From: Euclidia mi
Lineage: Eukaryota; Arthropoda; Insecta; Lepidoptera; Erebidae
Assembly: GCA_944739405.2 (NCBI GenBank)
Contig: OX123196.2
Location: forward strand, 51,932,196-51,996,195
Direction of reading: 5' to 3'
DNA: 64,000 nucleotides
Below, one piece after another: positions 46,900-58,409 of this stretch. Both the position numbers and the translations under genes were made by a program. The notes below the pieces were generated by a model. It saw nothing but the letters and a program-made list of their open reading frames with translations, searched no databases and was not told where the DNA came from. The first letter of the stretch is position 1. Every line of letters begins with the position of its first letter.

Positions 46900-47940
46900 T
46901 CTGGTCAAAGTCAAAGTCAAAATCATTTATTCATCTAGGCCACAAAGTGATGCTTATGAACGTTAAAATTTAAGTTAATTACTTAATGATTCTACATTTA
47001 CATTTACTGTCACGTTCGCAATGCAATAGGTAGAACCACGAGAAAGAACGGGCAATAAAACTCATGACCACTCTTTTCAACCAAATATACCTTTTTTTTT
47101 TTTTTTTGTTTCGGGTTGGAAAATCCTCATGGAGTCCCTCCGCCCTGGGGGATGATCGAAGGGGACTGTCAGACTCTTACTGACTAAAAACCAACCCTTT
47201 GTACTTAAGTCAATTTTTGAACGAAAACATAATGATGACATTGATGACAGACATGACAGTTGCAGTCGCGCTACAATATAAAAAATATAAGTGCGATTAG
47301 TGCAGCAAATAGCCCAATTCTAACAGAATCTAATAAATCATAAAAGATTTATTATTTATCCGAAGACGAGTGAGACGCTGGCGCCAGCGACAGGCGTCAA
47401 TTTTCATAAAACATGATGTTTAATTAAATAACTTTGACACGGACACTGTTAAATAAAAAAGCAAATAAACTTAGCATTTAACCACTAACGGACACTGAAT
47501 ATAATATTAAACAAATAAACTTATTTATCCTCTATCGTTTTACAATAAACGCGTTACGTGCATGTTACGTGACCTCTTAGCTCACGGAATTTTGACAACT
47601 AAAACCGTGTCCGAAACGTGCGCTACCGTGCTTGTCAAACTTGAAGTTGGCATAGTGAATACCGTTTAAGCCAATAACGTGCCGACGTAGGTAACTAGCA
47701 CGTTAAAACATGTTAAGACTTCAAAATGGTCATAGTGAATAAGCCCCCTGCGCAGGCCCCGTCAAGCCCACGCGGAGCGTCCCCTCCTGGATCCCTCTTA
47801 GCTTCACCGCGGGTCACCAATCCACGGTTACTGAGCCCCTCCACCACGTCAAGGTGGGGATCCCACGGGGGGAACCAAATATACCTAATGGTTGTACATT
47901 TTATTTTTGTAAGGAGCTGCAACTGTTTCACATCTTCTAG
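46900..47940 (-). mobile_element. LINE 3' end fragment split by a polyA element
   Basis: On the minus strand, 47887-47940 and 46900-47092 match the 3' UTR of the LINE at 56180-57702 (shared GGTTCTACCTATTGC and AAACAGTTGCAGCTCCTTAC). The ends run in order and meet at the insert at 47093-47872. Confidence 0.85.
47093..47872 (-). mobile_element. 780-bp polyA retroelement inserted in LINE
   Basis: A 14-bp duplication AACCAAATATACCT (47079-47092 and 47873-47886) flanks it. On the minus strand it ends with a run of about 19 A preceded by sequence complementary to TTTCGGGTTGGAAAATCCTC, a tail I recognise as common in lepidopteran genomes. The 5' end is GC-rich (CCCCCGTGGGATCCCCACCT). No coding sequence was recognised, so it is a SINE-like or truncated LINE copy. 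Confidence 0.85.
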
Positions 47941-48239
47941 TAAAATTTTTAGTAACTATTGATATAATATTGAAATTAAACTACAGTTTACGGATTTTAT
48001 CGCGTTATATTGGTTTCACTGGTTATTACATTTAAACCGAATGATCTAGAAACTACATTTTTATTACTAGCCAACGTTTCGAATTCTTTACAGGATTCAT
48101 GTTCACGGCAGACTGAGATGATATTTGTCTTTGTCTTGAATGTAAAAGTTATCTCAATGTTCCCGAACATTTTTCAACTATTGGTGTTACTATCTACGCA
48201 GAATGTGCTCACTGTGTCTTGATGTCTTCTGGTGACTTT

Positions 48240-48575
48240 GTCCTTCTTGGGTTTCATTAGCCTGATAACAGGGTCCCAAGCTGGAGGAACATTCCAACCA
48301 TCTTCCCTATTAAAATTAGGACGTTTTTTAATTTTAATAGCTTCACGTATCATTCTTGGAATAAAGCGGTGTTCCTTTGGAGTATCTGTGGTTTATCAAA
48401 TCGCAGGTAATGGTTGGTACCTTGTTGTACATGTTCACACACAGCAGACTTCGTCGAGCGTTTGTGTTTAATGTGAGCTATATGTTCCTTTAGTCGAATG
48501 CCTATGCTTCTCTTGGTTTGTCCAATGTATGAGAGCCCGCAGTCACAGTCTATGTTGTAAACCCCAGCCTCTTGT
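48240..48575 (-). pseudogene. Penelope GIY-YIG endonuclease domain
   Basis: In another minus-strand frame: GVYNIDCDCGLSYIGQTK gives the GIY and YIG motifs (here GVY and YIG), with KRSIGIRLKEHIAHIKHK following. After a second frame change comes FIPRMIREAIKIKKRPNFNR, the same tail as in the fold-back at 16370. The domain cuts target DNA in Penelope transposition. Confidence 0.8.
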
Positions 48576-49205
48576 ACCTAAGGGTAACTGACTCTTGACA
48601 GATGGTAATAATTGGCTTATCGTCGTTGGTGGCTTGTAGAAAGTTTTGATTGAAGGTCGCTTCAAGATGTCCAATCTTGTCGGTCACGCCCTTGATGTAT
48701 GGGAAGACAGCAGGTTGTCTTTCTACTGAGGCTGGCTTTTTCTTCGGGGATCTGTGACGTTGGCGCGGCGGTCGGAGCTTGTTGCCTTGCAGAACTTGCT
48801 TGACATGTTGTAGCTCGGCGTCCAGGTGTTTCTTGTCACAGATCCCCCGGGCTCTCTGAAACAAAGACATTCCTACGGTAGCTAACTGCTTAGGGTGGTG
48901 GTGAGATTCCCCGTTTAAGTACCTATTTGTATGTGTCTTTTTCCTATACACAGTGTGGCTCAAAGAGTTGTTTTTGTTCCTGATAACAAGTACATCTAAG
49001 AAAGCTAAAGAATTGTTTGCCTCTAATTCCATTGTAAATGTTATGTGGTTATTAATAGAATTAAGAGGGTCTAGGAATACATTAACACTATCTGTTGGTA
49101 AAATTGTAAAAGTGTTATCTACATACCGCTTGTAGAACCTCAGTGTGATGGTGGCAGCCTGCAGGGCTCGCGCCTCAAAGTCCTCCATGAAGATGTCGGC
49201 ATAAG
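48550..49205 (-). pseudogene. Penelope RT C-terminal part and linker
   Basis: Minus-strand frame: IFMEDFEARAL, then FYKRYVDNTFTIL, where the catalytic YVDD is changed to YVDN (about 49113-49125). FTMELEANNSLAFLDVLVI and TVYRKKTHTNRYLN are the following conserved blocks of Penelope polymerases, then a basic linker. The open frame extends back to 49323 into LINE sequence (GKLSSAAYA), making a chance chimeric frame. The changed catalytic residue means no RT activity. Confidence 0.85.
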
Positions 49206-49270
49206 CAGCTGAGCTAAGTTTCCCTGAGAGATATGTAACGTGCGCGGTGAATCTGATTGTCCTGTAGATT
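49206..49270 (-). pseudogene. LINE RT thumb scrap
   Basis: IRFTAHVTYLSGKLSSAAYA on the minus strand aligns with LQWGAHIACLAGKLSSAAYA of the LINE at 56180. It joins Penelope code directly. Confidence 0.65.
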
Positions 49271-49329
49271 ATATTAAATATTATGAGGAGCCCCGACAAA
49301 ACAGCTTTTATTAGAAATTGCAATGTATT

Positions 49330-50440
49330 GAAAAATCTGTCTGAATTATTAATTGACTCTAAAGGTTTTGGAATGATTAGTAATTGAATTTTTAATGTAA
49401 TTTCCTTCGCAAAATGTAGTTCTTTTGACAGTCTTATATTCCCGGGACTTAAAATTTTCTTCGTTGGTAAGATTGAACACTGTTTATATAATTTTAATGG
49501 CCAGTTACACCACTGGCTGATGTTTTGTTAAATTAATTAGTCAGATAAATCAAATAAAGTCTGTCCCAATCTTTTGTTGATCTAGAGGACTATCTGTCTA
49601 ACCAGTGGTGGTGAAATTGGGCCAGCCTTCTAAATATAAACTTGACAGATAATCGTAATTTCTTCTTTTCTTTCCGCCACTTTTCTTTAGCTGCCAGTAA
49701 AGTAACCAATATTCGGCGGTTCATCAGTCAAGCGGCTGTCTCTCGCTGTCGGTAGTGTGTAGACGTGGCGATTGTCTCTCGGACGCCACTCGGCACACTT
49801 CCAGGTGTTCATTAACCTACAATTACAGTTCCACTGTTCGGTTCCTGGTTGGTGAAAATTATTTCGGTTGTTGACATCTTTATTGTTATGTCATGTCCGT
49901 CTGTCCCTTCAAAGTTTAAATTCCGAAGTACGGAGCAAGTGACAATTACAAAATAATTTTTCTTAGATTATATTCTAAGTAATTTATACACTCGTCTATG
50001 TCATACTCTTTCTCTCATAAATAACTTGGAAAGTCAGCCCTGAACATGGCATTTTATTGGTCTCTCCACTAAACTATTGCATCTTAAGCTTATTCTACTC
50101 TTAAAAGTCTTAAAACTACTGCACACGTCATAATAAACCTGTGCCTTATTTTATATAGCTCCCTAGCTAGCCTAGCTCATCAAATATTTTACTACTCAGG
50201 TTTAGTACGAAAGTTGTAGTAACGGAATAGTTGGCAGTAATGTATGACGTGTTTACTATCCGTACTTTTGTATTTGTAGCAATAAACTAAAATAATATCA
50301 CACTATTTCGCAAAGGTCCGTATGCTTATGTGCCAGGACATATTTTGCTCAAATTACGAACAGTGTAGTTTTATTGATAAAAAGATTAGAAGATTCATAA
50401 TATTATGTTGTTTCTTATGAGAACACAGACCAAAACTATG
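49330..50440. other. Unassigned sequence
   Basis: No gene or element recognised. Confidence 0.4.
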
Positions 50441-50446
50441 GTTACC

Positions 50447-50486
50447 AGAATACAGACCCAAAACTATGGTTTTGGGTCTGTATTCT
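50447..50486. repeat. Perfect 18-bp hairpin
   Basis: Arms 50447-50464 and 50469-50486, loop TATG. A near copy of the left arm lies just upstream (ACACAGACCAAAACTATGGT). Confidence 0.95.
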
Positions 50487-50754
50487 AGTCTCCGTGCTGA
50501 TATTATGAATTTAAAAAAGGTATAAGGGAAAAATGTACAAAGTGGGCAATCGGACCCAGACATTGCTACTTCTTCAATAATAAATTTTACGTGTAAATTT
50601 ATGTTTTACCTACAACTCCAGGGACAATGTTCTAGATTATGAATAAGCTCAGTTCAAAATATGAAAAAACTTGAGTTATTTTTGAAAAAGAGCGTTTTAA
50701 TAATTCACCTCTTAAATTAATATTATGTAACTTGTTAAAGTTTTATTTAAATTT

Positions 50755-51010
50755 AACCGTGTCTGCCCATGGACACAAGCAACACCACATGAGTCACAAG
50801 TTCGCTGCCGCCCCTTGGGGTTGGGAAAAGGGATAGGATAAGGAGTGGGATGAGGGAGAAGGAATAGGGGATAGGGCCTCCGGCACTCTCACTCACCGAA
50901 CGAAACGCAACAGTTTAGGTACTGTTACTTTACGTCGATTTTCTGTGAGAGGGTAGTACTTCCCCGGTCGAGCCGGCCCATTCATGCTGAAATCAGCAAG
51001 GCTCTACTAC
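50755..51010. repeat. Dispersed repeat, type unknown
   Basis: GC-rich patch with TTTTCTGTGAGAGGGTAGTA and CCGGTCGAGCCGGCCCATTC, a motif I recall from many lepidopteran repeats. Borders not defined. Confidence 0.4.
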
Positions 51011-51134
51011 CTAGAAATATTCTTTCTTAGTGCACTTCTACGGCCTCCAAAGCTTAACTTAGCTACCATGAAGTCAGATTAATAGATAAAATCGTCTCGA
51101 ACCATACGCTATGGCTAGTTTCATGATTGCCTTT

Positions 51135-51443
51135 AAGTGCGGTTTCAGATTAGCGTTTTATACGCGCGTATAAGCTCGTTTTTGGAAGCGCATGTAGGCG
51201 CGTATAGGCGCGCCTTTTTGCACACGCGCAACTCGTACGAGCGTTGACGCGCTTCTAAGCTCGTATAACCACGAGCCGTCAAAATCCATGTTGACACTGA
51301 CAAGACGTCACTACCGTTTCGAGCGAACACGCCCGTTTACGTGAGTCTGGTTTTCTGAAGCGCGTATTGTAGCGCGCGTGTAAGCGCGTATGCTAAAACG
51401 ACCGTATACGCGCAGAAAAATACGCTAATCTGAAACCGCCCTT
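51135..51443. mobile_element. 309-bp CGCG-rich MITE
   Basis: Inverted ends AAGTGCGGTTTCAGATTAGC and GCTAATCTGAAACCGCCCTT enclose a body packed with CGCGTAT, GCGCGTATA and related palindromic steps. No coding sequence. Confidence 0.85.
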
Positions 51444-52002
51444 ATTCTATTTGATTTTGAATTAAGTGATCTATTAGTCTCTATATGTTTTACACCCATA
51501 ACTTATGTCAGCTTTTATAGGAACTGAAGTACAATACTCATATTATTAGGCAAAGAATAATTATGTTTTTGATCGACTGTTACTCGTAAACTTACTAAGA
51601 TTACTTGAATTTGTTTCTATTGACTGCACTACTGTTTATGTTATTATCTACAATAGTTTACACAAATGGAAATATTACGATTCAGGTGATTGTGAAAGGA
51701 GACTTAGTGACCGATAATAGTAGCTAAATATTTTACAAAGGGATTACCTTAGTAGGAAAGTATTTCAAGAATTCTCAGAAGTTTTGCAGGCGTCTTTGTC
51801 AAGAGTTGAGAATGTTCAGATCTTTAGTGCTAAATTAAAACTGCCTCGGTGAACACATTAAGCCGTCGTCGTTCCAAGCTGTCGTGAAGATCTTTTATAG
51901 CAAGTTATTGTGGAAATTCAGTAAAACCAAAATAAACCGCGAAAATCGTAAAGAGTACAGTTATAGTAATTACAATAGTAATGTATTAGTTTATTTCTAG
52001 TA

Positions 52003-52320
52003 TAGCCGCGATAGCCTATTGGAGAGACCAACGGACTTTTACGCGGAGGGTCTCAGGTTCAAATCCACTGTTCAGTCTAATGAATTTTCGTAGTTATGTG
52101 CGAATTAAATTGGTAATTATCTTGTTAGTTGCTGAACGGTGAAGGAAAATATCGTGAGGAAATCTGCATCTCTGAGAGTTCTCTGAAATGTCTTCGAAAG
52201 ACATGTGTAGTCTGCAATTGCACTTGGCTTGCGTGGCGAACTATGGCATAACCTTTCTCATAATGAGAAGAGGCCTGTGCCCAGCAGTGGGACAAATTAT
52301 AAATAAGGCTGATAATGATA
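52003..52320 (+). mobile_element. SINE-1 copy c
   Basis: Same family as 18694 and 31371: B box GGTTCAAATCC, the TCGTGAGGAAATCTGCAT tract, GTGCCCAGCAGTGGGACAAA and a GATAATGATA tail. More diverged. Confidence 0.85.
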
Positions 52321-52473
52321 AAGAATTTATTTCTATTCATAATACTGTCTGTACCTAGCTTAACATAAAATCGAACCAAATTACCTACTTATAATAAAAA
52401 TCCCAATGGCAGCTAAAGAGCTGCCACCAAGCTAAGCTTTATCAAAATCTGCTGACATGCTTAACCTTGAAAA

Positions 52474-52680
52474 TCTTAATATATAAAATCCTTGTGTTAC
52501 TTACTGACTGACAGACACGCTACAGCTGAAACTATCGGGCGCAGGAAGCTGAGATTTGGCATGTATGTTCCTTGGGGACCGCAGGGGTGCACTAAGAAGG
52601 GATTTCCCGAAATTCCCACGGGATCGGCCAAAACGGGTAAATTAAAAAAAAATTCAGGCGTAGCTGCTGGCGTCCTCTAT
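52474..52680 (+). mobile_element. Helitron-like short element, copy 3
   Basis: Starts TCTTAATATATAAAATCC, ends GCTGGCGTCCTCTAT; the CTAGT end is damaged. The body matches copies 1 and 2. Degenerate similar sequence continues to about 53100. Confidence 0.65.
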
Positions 52681-53535
52681 GACGTCTATCTACTGAAACT
52701 ACGCAAGAAGTTGAAATTTGACACGTGGGGGCATGGCAGTGCACCCGCCAAGTCGAGCGCGAAGCAACACTGCCGTACCATCCTTTTCTGGAACCATCTT
52801 ACCGCAGTTTCAGACCCCTATTTGAGAACCTCTGGATAGGAATAGAACGCTGAATTTTCTCATACTTGAAGTCTAAAATTTCAAGTCGGTAGATAATTTA
52901 GTTCCGAAGCTAAACGAAAGCAATGTTTCGCATTTCGACACTGACGCACTGACTCACTGATCATCAAAATAGAACTGGTACTTCCCATTGACCTAGAGCG
53001 CTGAAATTTGGTACAGAGGACATAGAGGGAAAACTATCAAAACTAGGATCATGGAAGATTCAAGATTTTCAAAAAACGACTCTTAAAATAAAAAAAAACT
53101 GTTTAATAAGAAAGTCAATCAGCCTACGTTAGTGGGTACAGGTCAACGGCCAAATCACATAACATTAAATATAATTATAAAGAAATTGCAGTAAGGAACC
53201 TTAGATTTGGCTCAATTTTGTCTAGAAATTTCATTACTTTTTCGAGATAAACAAACAGCTCCATCGAGTCTTGGCTATTTTTTAACAGAATATTTTGGTG
53301 GGATTATGTTGTCAAATGACACTAATATTTTCAATCAGGTCACTGGCTCTACTCATCATCATTTGTATGACTATGACCTTTTAAAACACTTACTCTGTAA
53401 GTAAGTTTGGGTCAAATCTTATAATCTGAAATAGAACAGTACAAACAGTAGCCTGTAATCGTAACTACTGCTGCGCTATTGTGCTGTAACTTTGATTTCA
53501 GTGGATACAATTTCAATGAAAAGACATTTGTATTA

Positions 53536-54715
53536 TCTGCATATATAAAATCCTTGCGTTACTGACTGACTGACAGACACGCTACAGCCGAAACTACTAA
53601 GCGCAAGTAGGTGAAATTTGGCATGTTGATTGTTTTTCATGTTGATGCATTGAGGAGTGTAGGGGCACACTAAGAGAGGATTTTTAGAAATTCCTCCCCT
53701 AAGGGAGTAAAAAAGGTTGTCAGAGTTTGTATGTAATTTTGTATTCCTTCAATGGATTGACTTAAACTTTGTATATTGGTTCCTCAAATGGTAACAGTGA
53801 ACACTAAGAATTATTTATTTGGAAATTCCACCCCTAAGATGCCAAGATTGAGGGTCAAAGTTTGTATGTAACTTTTTATTCGTCCTATGGATTGACTTCA
53901 AACTTTGTATATTGGTTCCTCAAATGACGATAGTGAACACTAAGAATTAGTTTTTTGAAAATCCCTACCCTCAGGGGGTAAGATAGGGGTTCAAAGTGTG
54001 TATTAAACGAAACTTATTATTCCTTCAGTGGATTGACTTTAATCTTTGTATATTGGTTTCTCTAATGACCTTAGTAAACATTAAGAATTCTTTTGGAATT
54101 TCTTACCATAAAGGGTTAAAAAGGGGAGTCGGAAAATGTATGAAACCTTTTTATTCCTTCATTGGATTAACTTCAAACTTTGTATATAGGTTCTTCAAAT
54201 GACGTAAGTGAACACCAAGAAAGGAGTTTTCGAAGTGACTCCCCTTTGGGGCTTAAGGAAGGTGTCCCATTTTGTAGTATAAAAAAATACTTCAATGGCT
54301 TGATATAATATAATAATAATATAATATTCTACCACATACACACATCACCACCATCTAGTCCCAAGCTAAGCAGAGTGTTATGGGTACTAGATAATGGATA
54401 AACATACATATATACTTCTTTTTTTGTAAATACATACATATTATACATAGAAACACCCAGACCAAGACAAACATCCATGTTCATGCACACAAATGTTTGA
54501 CTTGAGCGGGAATCGAACCCGCGACCTTCGGCGTAGCAGTTGCTTACACTCCCGCTGCGCCAACCGGTCGTCAAACTGGCTTGATGACTTGAAACTATGT
54601 ATATCGGTTCCTCAAGTGACGTTAGTGAATTCACCACTAAAACGGGGAGTTCAAAAAGGGGTTCCAGTTTGTATGAAACTTTTTTTAATTCCTTCACTTG
54701 ATTTTTTTTTCATCG
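53536..54715 (+). mobile_element. Long Helitron-like element with 130-bp tandem repeats
   Basis: Starts TCTGCATATATAAAATCC like the short copies, then carries about five units of 130-145 bp beginning near 53753, 53889, 54019, 54164 and 54296, each with GGATTGACTTCAAACTTTGT and a CCCCT...GGGGTTAAAA-type segment. A SINE is inserted in the fifth unit. The 3' end is not clear. Confidence 0.6.
54305..54576 (-). mobile_element. tRNA-headed SINE inserted in the tandem repeat
   Basis: TGGCTTGAT at 54296-54304 and 54577-54585 is the target duplication. Minus strand: a tRNA-like head with CGGGTTCGATTCCCGCTC (B box) at about 54505-54525, and an AT-rich 3' end with TACATA repeats. Confidence 0.85.
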
Positions 54716-55075
54716 TCCCTGATGTGCATTTAATTTTCATTAATTTAAATTTATGCGGCTGGCTCTCATCTAAGCGCTCTTCAACTTCACTAACTAAAAT
54801 GTGAGATGGTTCTTTATATGACAAATAGAAGCCAACATACTTAGATTCGTTATTTTGCTATTTTTATTCATTTTTAAGTAGGTAAGCACTTTTTATCAGT
54901 TATCCGCTTTGTCCAACTGCTGACCAAGGCTTCTCTAATTTCTTTAACCTTATATAGTTAAATACTCAGAAAGGGTTTTTGAACTTGGATAATTTATTTT
55001 ACATTTTTTTACAATGTCGCTGAGATATAGGTATAAATGTATACTGCTACGGAATCCTTGACAAATTTAATTTTA

Positions 55076-55189
55076 ACTAGCTTTTGCAAGCAGCTACGCC
55101 TAAATGAAATTTTTATAGTTTGTTTGAGAGTTTTCATGAACCATTAGTAAAATACACATCTAAATCGATTCAGCCATTTTTAAGATTAC
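55076..55189 (-). mobile_element. Helitron-like 3' end fragment
   Basis: Minus strand ends GGCGTAGCTGCTTGCAAAAG followed by CTAGT; cut by the neighbouring SINE. Confidence 0.5.
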
Positions 55190-55362
55190 CCTGAATAAAT
55201 AGACAAGTGAGCCCATTGCCGTTACCGGGCACAAAGGCAGACTGCGTGCTGCTACTGAGAATACGGCAAAACTCAGTAATACTTTTGCCCGACCCGGGAA
55301 TCGAACCCGAGATCTCCCGTTTAGCAGACGCATACGCTATCCACTGTACCACGGAGGCAGTC
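55190..55362 (-). mobile_element. SINE-2 copy b
   Basis: Minus strand: head ACTGCCTCCGTGGTACAGTG, B box GGTTCGATTCC, body TTACTGAGTTTTGCCG and CGGTAACGGCAATGGGCTCA. The 3' tail is missing. Confidence 0.85.
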
Positions 55363-55384
55363 AAATATTATTTATTTGTATAAT

Positions 55385-56042
55385 CTGTCTGTATATAAAA
55401 TCCTTGCGTTACTGATTGACTGACATACATGCTACAGCCGAAACAACTGAGCGCAAGTAGATGAAATTTAGCATGTATGTTCCTTGAGGTGTGTAGGGGC
55501 ACACTAAGAGAGGATTTTTGGAAATTCCTCCCCTAAAGGGGTTAAACTGGTTGTAAGAATTTGTATGAATATCTTTTTATTCCCTCAATGGATTAACTTT
55601 AAACTTTGTATACCTATTGGTTCCTCAAATGAAGTTAGTGAACACTAAGAAAGTCTTTTTGGAAGAACACCCTAAGTGGATAAAAAGGGGAGTCATAATT
55701 TGCATATAACCTTTTATGCCTTCAAGGGATTAACTTCATACTTTGTTTATTGGATCCACAAATGACGTTAGCGAACACAAAGACATTTATTTTGAAAATT
55801 TTCCCCTAAGAGGGTGGAAAAGGGATTCAGAGTTTGTGTAAAAACTTTAATTTTTAAATGTAATCTGTGTATATAAAATCTTTTTGTTACTGACTGACTG
55901 ACAGACACATTACAGAACGAACTTACTGGACGCAAGAAGGTTAAATTTAGCGTGTATGTTCCTTGAGGAGGGTAGGGGTGTTTGTACAAAATATTATATC
56001 GAATCGTAATTTACGCGTGCGAAGCAGCGGGCAAATGTTAGT
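55385..56042 (+). mobile_element. Long Helitron-like element, second copy
   Basis: Starts TCTGTCTGTATATAAAATCC, has two or three of the same 130-bp units (near 55590 and 55727), then a second head (55865, TCTGTGTATATAAAATC) and a GC-rich hairpin-like end GCGTGCGAAGCAGCGGGCAA before TGTTAGT. Confidence 0.6.
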
Positions 56043-56179
56043 GATTAGCATAACATGGCTTTATTCTAAATCAATGATTAAAGGATTGGCACTAGAGCAT
56101 GAAATTCCATCTTAGATATCGCCATAGACCTAAAAGAATGCTTACAATTTTTTCCAACCTTTAATACTACACTTAGTAA

Positions 56180-57702
56180 ACTTGTATGTCGTACATTTTG
56201 CAGATGATACGTCACTTATTTTTAAAGTAGATAGGAAAGGAATCAATTTGATGATGCAAATAATGCACTTATACAGGTTACACAATGGTTTACAGCAAAC
56301 AATCTAGTACTTAATTCTAAAAAGACTAAATGCATTAAATTTGCTTTACCTAACGTTAGACAACTGGGACCTAATATAAGGCTAGATAGGGAGGAACTTG
56401 ACACAGTTGACTCGACAGTGTTTCTAGGCATTACACTAGATAATAAGTTACAATGGGGTGCACATATAGCATGTCTTGCAGGTAAGCTCAGCTCTGCTGC
56501 GTATGCTGTCAAAAAAGTTAGACAACTTACTGATGTCGACACAGCTCGTCTAGTTTATTTTAGCTATTTTCATAGTGTCATGTTCTACGGCATTTTGTTA
56601 TGGGGCAAAGCTGCGGATATTCAGAATATCTTCGTTCTACAAAAACGAGCGGTACGAGCAATATACATGTTAGGTGCAAAAGATACTCATAGGGAACGCT
56701 TTAAGTCTATAGGGATTCTTACAGTAGCCTCGCAATTTTTATTTGCTAATATATTGTATATTAGACAAAATATACGTTTATTTACTACAAAAAGTGACAT
56801 ATATAACATAAATACTCGAAACAGGCATAAGTTATATGCCCCTTATCATCGTTTACATAAAGTTAATAATTCTTTTGTAGGGCTAGGTATTCGTATATAC
56901 AATAAAATACCAATTAGTCTTTTAGAATTACAATTTAGTACGTTTAAAAGTAAAATAAAAGACTGCCTTATTAGAAAAGGTTATTATACCATTAATGATT
57001 ATTTCAGTGATAAGGATAGATGGTCATTTACACTAGCCAACTCATGATTATTTTGAATTTATATAGATACCTAGCTTTTCAGTTTTTTTTTTAATATAAT
57101 ATCTCTAGTTCTATTAATTTAATATTCATGTATTATTAGGTCATTCAACATTTACATTTGCATTGTTGTTCCACTAATTTTATTAAAATTTGCTACAGTG
57201 TTAGATGAAGATAACTCGTTATCATGGGCTGGATACTAACTTTTTTGTAATTTTCGTGTATTCATATACCGTCACTTTCTGTAACATACTTTTCCACCAT
57301 AGTTCTGAACATGATCGCGAGATGCCTACATTATAAGGCGTAAGTGGATGCTCCTATTACACAAGATTCACATTGGAAGGCTACTACAGCACTTAATTTA
57401 GTAACTGCATATTTGTTTAAGTATTATGTATGTTCTTATTTACTATTTACAAGTAATTAATTACAATGTGAAACAGTTGCAGCTCCTTACAAAAACAAAA
57501 TATGTACCATAACACTGGCGATTAAAAAGAGTTGCCACGAGTTTTATTGCCCGTTCTTTCTCGTGGTTCTACCTATTGCTTTGCGAACGAGGCAGTAAAT
57601 GTAAATGTAGAAGCATTAAGTAATTTACTTAAAAAAAATTACGTTCATAAGCGTCGCCTTGTGACCTAGATGAATAAATGATTTTTGAGTTTTGACTTTT
57701 GT
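56180..57702 (+). mobile_element. LINE, 5' truncated in RT
   Basis: Begins within the RT (catalytic FADD at 56197-56208), continues through a frame change near 56245 to the C-terminal frame, then a 3' UTR ending AATGATTTTTGAGTTTTGAC. Its 3' UTR is repeated on the other strand at 46900-47940. Confidence 0.87.
56418..57047 (+). pseudogene. LINE polymerase C-terminal part
   Basis: The open frame runs back to about 56247 without an ATG (NNALIQVTQWFTANNLVLNS), so the Met at 56418 is internal. It contains FLGITLDNKLQWGAHIACLA, YGILLWGKA, LQKRAVRAIYMLG and ends at RWSFTLANS. This is the thumb and C-terminal region of the RT protein, separated by a frameshift from the palm scrap upstream. Truncated at the 5' side, so not functional. 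Confidence 0.85.
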
Positions 57703-58404
57703 AGCCGCATGCAATAATATATAATTGTATACTCGATAAAATGAAATAGCATTACTTCCTTTCTATCAAGAAGTGCAATGAACAATTGTCTCACATATAA
57801 CCAGGTATACCCATTAATAGGGGACGAGTCTGTTATAAACAGTAGTTGTGTTGTTATCAAGGCAATATTATATTGCTTTAATAGCAACACAATTATCGCT
57901 TCAGCCCCTTTATGATAGTAAAAAACAGAAACATGCATTCCTGTTTCAATTAGATTGAAACAGGAATGTTTATTGCGCTTGCTATTTGATATTTTATATC
58001 TATAATACAGGGTATCCAATAGGATTTAAAAAAATTGCAACAAATGTTAAGTGACAGAGTTTTACCTTATCGCTAAAAGCAGTTTCTATAGGCTTGGACG
58101 AAGATATTACTGGTACGCACATTTTATCGCGAACAGACATACGCGGCCGGGGATTTTCTTCCATAATATGACAAGGATTTGTTCCAATGTAATTTTCATC
58201 GCGGCTACATACAACGTAACTAGCGTAGGTACGCTATAAAATACATTTCTATGTTTAAGTTATCAATATAGACATTTAAATCTTATTCCTGTCAAAAACA
58301 CATTACAACGTTATCGAGGCACAAAATAAAAGGGATATTTTTAACAGTGCATCAAATATCTTAAGTAACACACTGAAGTGCGTTGCGCTAAGAAACTTTA
58401 TTGT
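57703..58404. other. Unassigned sequence
   Basis: A hairpin-like repeat (TTTCAATTAGATTGAAA region at about 57935-57965) is the only structure noted. Confidence 0.4.
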
Positions 58405-58409
58405 TTTAC

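Larger units (their letters stand above)
47945..49205 (-). mobile_element. Penelope-like element, 5' truncated
   Basis: On the minus strand it carries the last part of the RT, a linker, a GIY-YIG endonuclease and a 3' UTR with GAATTCGAAACGTTGGC near the end. It begins within the RT at IFMEDFE, abutting LINE code. Frames change at least twice (about 48573 and 48375). Confidence 0.85.

Noticed and set aside
49206..49323. A novel N-terminal domain on the Penelope RT
   Set aside because: The residues match a LINE thumb region, so the frame is a chance junction of two elements.
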